Below, piece by piece: positions 61,855 through 64,000 of a stretch of 64,000 nucleotides of DNA. Position 1 is the first letter of the stretch. Each line of letters begins with the position of its first letter. The DNA is from Clostridia bacterium (lineage in GTDB: Bacteria; Bacillota; Clostridia; TANB77; UBA1234): assembly GCA_900753975.1 (NCBI GenBank), contig CAAEBC010000012.1:16031-80030 (forward strand), given 5' to 3'. The notes beneath the pieces are model-generated. The model did not search any database. It had not been told where the DNA came from and worked only from the letters and a program-made list of their open reading frames with translations. Made by a program: the position numbers and the translations under genes.

Positions 61855-62020
61855 TTTTATATTTTCAATAATAAAGTAAAAAAGGAATGGGATGATAAAA
61901 CTTTTATCCGCTAGGTTTTGTCAAGGTAGTATTGCTTTGCAATCTCCACCTTGACAAAAAAACGCTACTAAAAGTATTATCATCCCATTCCTTTTTTACT
62001 TTATTATTGAAAATATAAAA
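61855..62020 (+). repeat. Dispersed palindromic element, copy 5
   Basis: The 88 bp core (61894-61981) is flanked by perfect 39 bp inverted arms with a copy-specific sequence. It begins 5 bp after the glmM stop codon. TTGACA, 18 bp, TATTAT faces outward on the right, and TTGACA, 18 bp, TTTTAT on the left (minus strand). Confidence 0.92.
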
Positions 62021-62146
62021 ATAAGAATTTGTAAAAAAATGATAAAAAATATATGAATTTTAGAATCACTTTGATATAATATTTTTGTGTTTAAGAGATT
62101 TTTGTGATTTGAAAATATAGAGGAATAGAGTGTATAGGGGGAAAAT

Positions 62147-63862
62147 ATGAAAAGGTTTGCAAGTTTGCTAATTTTTACTATATGTTTTTTATGTGGTGTT
62201 ATTTTTGCAGCTCAGGAAGCTAATACAAATGATTTAAATATTCTTACTAATATAAGTGGAGATGGCGCTTTAGAAGTTTTTGAAACTTGGGAGATGAATA
62301 CGAGAAGTAATAATGATTTTATAGAAAGAAAAATTTTTGTTAATAAAAGTAAAAATGAAAAGGTTGAAAATGTTAGTGTTTCTGCTAGATATCCAAATGT
62401 TAGTGGGGAGAGACAATTTGAACTTTATTCGGGTGACTTAAAATTTGGTATGTATAATGTTTTGGATAGTGGCGATTATTATTTTATAAGATGTGGCGTT
62501 GATAAGTTTAATAGTAATTTGATTTATAATATTTCGTATACTATAAAAAATAATGTGATTGGGCATAAAGATTGTGCTGAAATGAAGTGGTATATATTTA
62601 AAGATGAATTGCTTACAAATCTTGGGTCTGTTAGTGGAGAGGTTTATTTTCCTGCTTCAACTGATGAAGAAGTAAATGCTTGGCTTAAAACGAATCTTTC
62701 AAATATGCAGCTAAAAGAAATTGGTGATGAGAAACTTGCCTTCTTTGCAAATAATTTAGTGGGTAATTCGTATATAGAATTAAAAACGTTGCTTCCTAAT
62801 AATATGTTTAATACTTTAGTAAATACATCGGACGATTATGCTAAAGATGACATTATACAAAAAGAAGTTACAAAGATTGCTAAAGAAAATGCTAAAAGAG
62901 AATTTAGAAATAATTTGATAAACACTTTTGAAGTAATATTGCTACTTATTCTTTTCCTTAGATTATTTAATTTAATAAAAGTTGCTGGTATGACTAGAAA
63001 GATAAAACCAACTGAAAGGGTAAGTTATAGTAAGGAACTACCTTATGACGGCATAACTCCAGGACAAGCTTTGTTTATAAAAAAGAGAGGCAACATTTAT
63101 ATGGGAAATATTTTCTCTGCTGTGCTTATGAGTTTGAAGTTTAAAGGGGTTATAGACATAGTAGATTTAGATTCTTCTAGTGGTGGATATATAAAAATTT
63201 TAAATCAAGAACCTGGTCTTTATCTTGATGAAAAACTTGTTTTTGATTTCTTACTTGAATATGTAAATAAGTTTGGAAAAGAAAAAATGCAAGTTTCTAT
63301 AAAAATGTTGAAGATGTATATATCAAATAATACGGAGAGAGTAAATAAACTTAAGAAAGATATTCAACGAGAATTAAAAAATTCTATAAAGACTTTTGAT
63401 GAATCAGAAAACAGAAAGATTTCAAGATATTTAAGAAACATTATTTATTATTTGATTATAATGATAATTATGAATATGGTTCATAAAGATGGTTATGACA
63501 TTTTCACATTACATACTTGGGTTTCGATAGTATCTGTAATTAGTATGTTTTTCTGTGCTAATATTGCTTATAATGCAAATGTTTTCTCTGAAAAAGGTGA
63601 AAATGAAAGAGAAAAAATAAGAGCTTTTCAAAGGTATATGCTAAACTTTAAAGAGTATGGTGCACCTCCTGCTGTTGCTATTTGGGAATATTATTTAATT
63701 TTTGCAACAGCTTTTGGAATATCTGATGTTGTTTTAAAAGAGATTAGAGAAAATTATATTAACATGGGAAGTGAGCCTTGCTGGGAGATTTTTAACATAT
63801 GTGAGAAGATTGTAAAGAGTAATTTTTCAAAATGTTTTGTAATGGCGATTTCTTCAAAATAA
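62147..63862 (+). CDS. DUF2207-like membrane protein
   Basis: A 571-residue protein with a signal peptide (MKRFASLLIFTICFLCGVIFA), an extracytoplasmic beta-rich domain to about residue 240, one membrane segment (about 258-275), a cytosolic domain, a hairpin of two more hydrophobic segments (about 438-470) and a C-terminal domain. This matches the DUF2207 predicted membrane protein architecture; the function is unknown. GGGGG precedes ATG 62147. Confidence 0.75.
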   Translation: MKRFASLLIFTICFLCGVIFAAQEANTNDLNILTNISGDGALEVFETWEMNTRSNNDFIERKIFVNKSKNEKVENVSVSARYPNVSGERQFELYSGDLKFGMYNVLDSGDYYFIRCGVDKFNSNLIYNISYTIKNNVIGHKDCAEMKWYIFKDELLTNLGSVSGEVYFPASTDEEVNAWLKTNLSNMQLKEIGDEKLAFFANNLVGNSYIELKTLLPNNMFNTLVNTSDDYAKDDIIQKEVTKIAKENAKREFRNNLINTFEVILLLILFLRLFNLIKVAGMTRKIKPTERVSYSKELPYDGITPGQALFIKKRGNIYMGNIFSAVLMSLKFKGVIDIVDLDSSSGGYIKILNQEPGLYLDEKLVFDFLLEYVNKFGKEKMQVSIKMLKMYISNNTERVNKLKKDIQRELKNSIKTFDESENRKISRYLRNIIYYLIIMIIMNMVHKDGYDIFTLHTWVSIVSVISMFFCANIAYNANVFSEKGENEREKIRAFQRYMLNFKEYGAPPAVAIWEYYLIFATAFGISDVVLKEIRENYINMGSEPCWEIFNICEKIVKSNFSKCFVMAISSK

Positions 63863-63900
63863 AATTTAATATAGAAAATGGTTTTGTTACATTTTAAACT

Positions 63901-64000
63901 AAAAAAAAAGGTACAAGGTCTGATAAAACTTTTATCCGCAAGGCTTTGTCAAGGTAGTATTGCTGACGCAATCTCCACCTTGACAAAATTGCTACTAAAA
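63901..64000 (+). repeat. Dispersed palindromic element, copy 6 (cut by window end)
   Basis: The core GATAAAACTTTTATCCGC ... TTTGTCAAGGT ... ACCTTGACAAA is clear. The right arm is outside the window, so arm symmetry cannot be tested. It lies 38 bp or less after the DUF2207 gene, depending on its arm length. Confidence 0.88.

Overview
The window is a low-GC chromosomal segment from a Firmicute, most likely an endospore-forming anaerobic clostridium. The base composition is strongly AT-rich, ribosome binding sites are strong GGAGG types, and TTG and GTG starts are common. The gene content includes spoIVA, a ytxC-like gene, ctsR-clpC, lexA, FeoAB and two radical SAM enzymes. I cannot name a genus. 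The gene order reads as chromosome with small accessory insertions, not as a plasmid or phage.

Layout. 1-2696 (minus): tsaE-tsaB-rimI and a Lon-like AAA protease cut by the window edge. 2843-5430: feoA-feoB convergent with dut. 5753-7647: a methyltransferase, tRNA-Gly and a DinD-like gene. 7946-10510: an orphan VirD4/TraG-like coupling ATPase. 10688-17150: pth (frameshifted), RNase G, lexA, then ctsR-mcsA-clpC without mcsB. 17428-22661: two unknown genes, then ylxM-ffh-rpsP-khpA-rimM-trmD-rplS. 22862-25382: two tandem paralogues of unknown function, each with its own promoter and terminator. 25559-33488: radical SAM genes, yebC, dtd, spoIVA and membrane proteins. 33682-34413: a type III toxin-antitoxin locus (repeat RNA plus ToxN). 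34664-37045: a gene-poor stretch and a pilin-like protein with a compositionally odd C-terminal cassette. 37163-41856: pyk, glgP and ytxC. 42015-48770: a giant protein with about 19 MucBP-like repeats. 48918-52091: an ATPase (frameshifted), a phosphoesterase and a Fic protein. 52236-55906: a GH57 glucan branching enzyme, DUF4912 and a GT4 synthase. 56040-61849: amino-sugar and UDP-sugar genes. 62147-63862: a DUF2207 membrane protein.

Two observations stand out. First, six copies of a dispersed palindromic element share an 87-89 bp core, but each complete copy carries its own long near-perfect inverted arms of 32-74 bp that are not shared between copies. The core also carries outward-facing TTGACA boxes on both sides. 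Second, two conserved genes (pth and a DUF4143-type ATPase) are each interrupted at the identical hexamer CTT CGG, and skipping the C restores a conserved Leu-Gly. By eye, CGG is otherwise almost absent as a codon in the window. This suggests either +1 frameshifting at a starved CGG codon or a peculiar error.

Functionally the window joins ribosome and translation upkeep (tsaBE, rimI, pth, dtd, trmD, rimM, rpsP, rplS, tRNA-Gly), protein quality control, glycogen turnover (glgP, GH57, GT4, pyk) and UDP-GlcNAc supply (glmS, glmM, a UAP1-like pyrophosphorylase and a hexapeptide protein).
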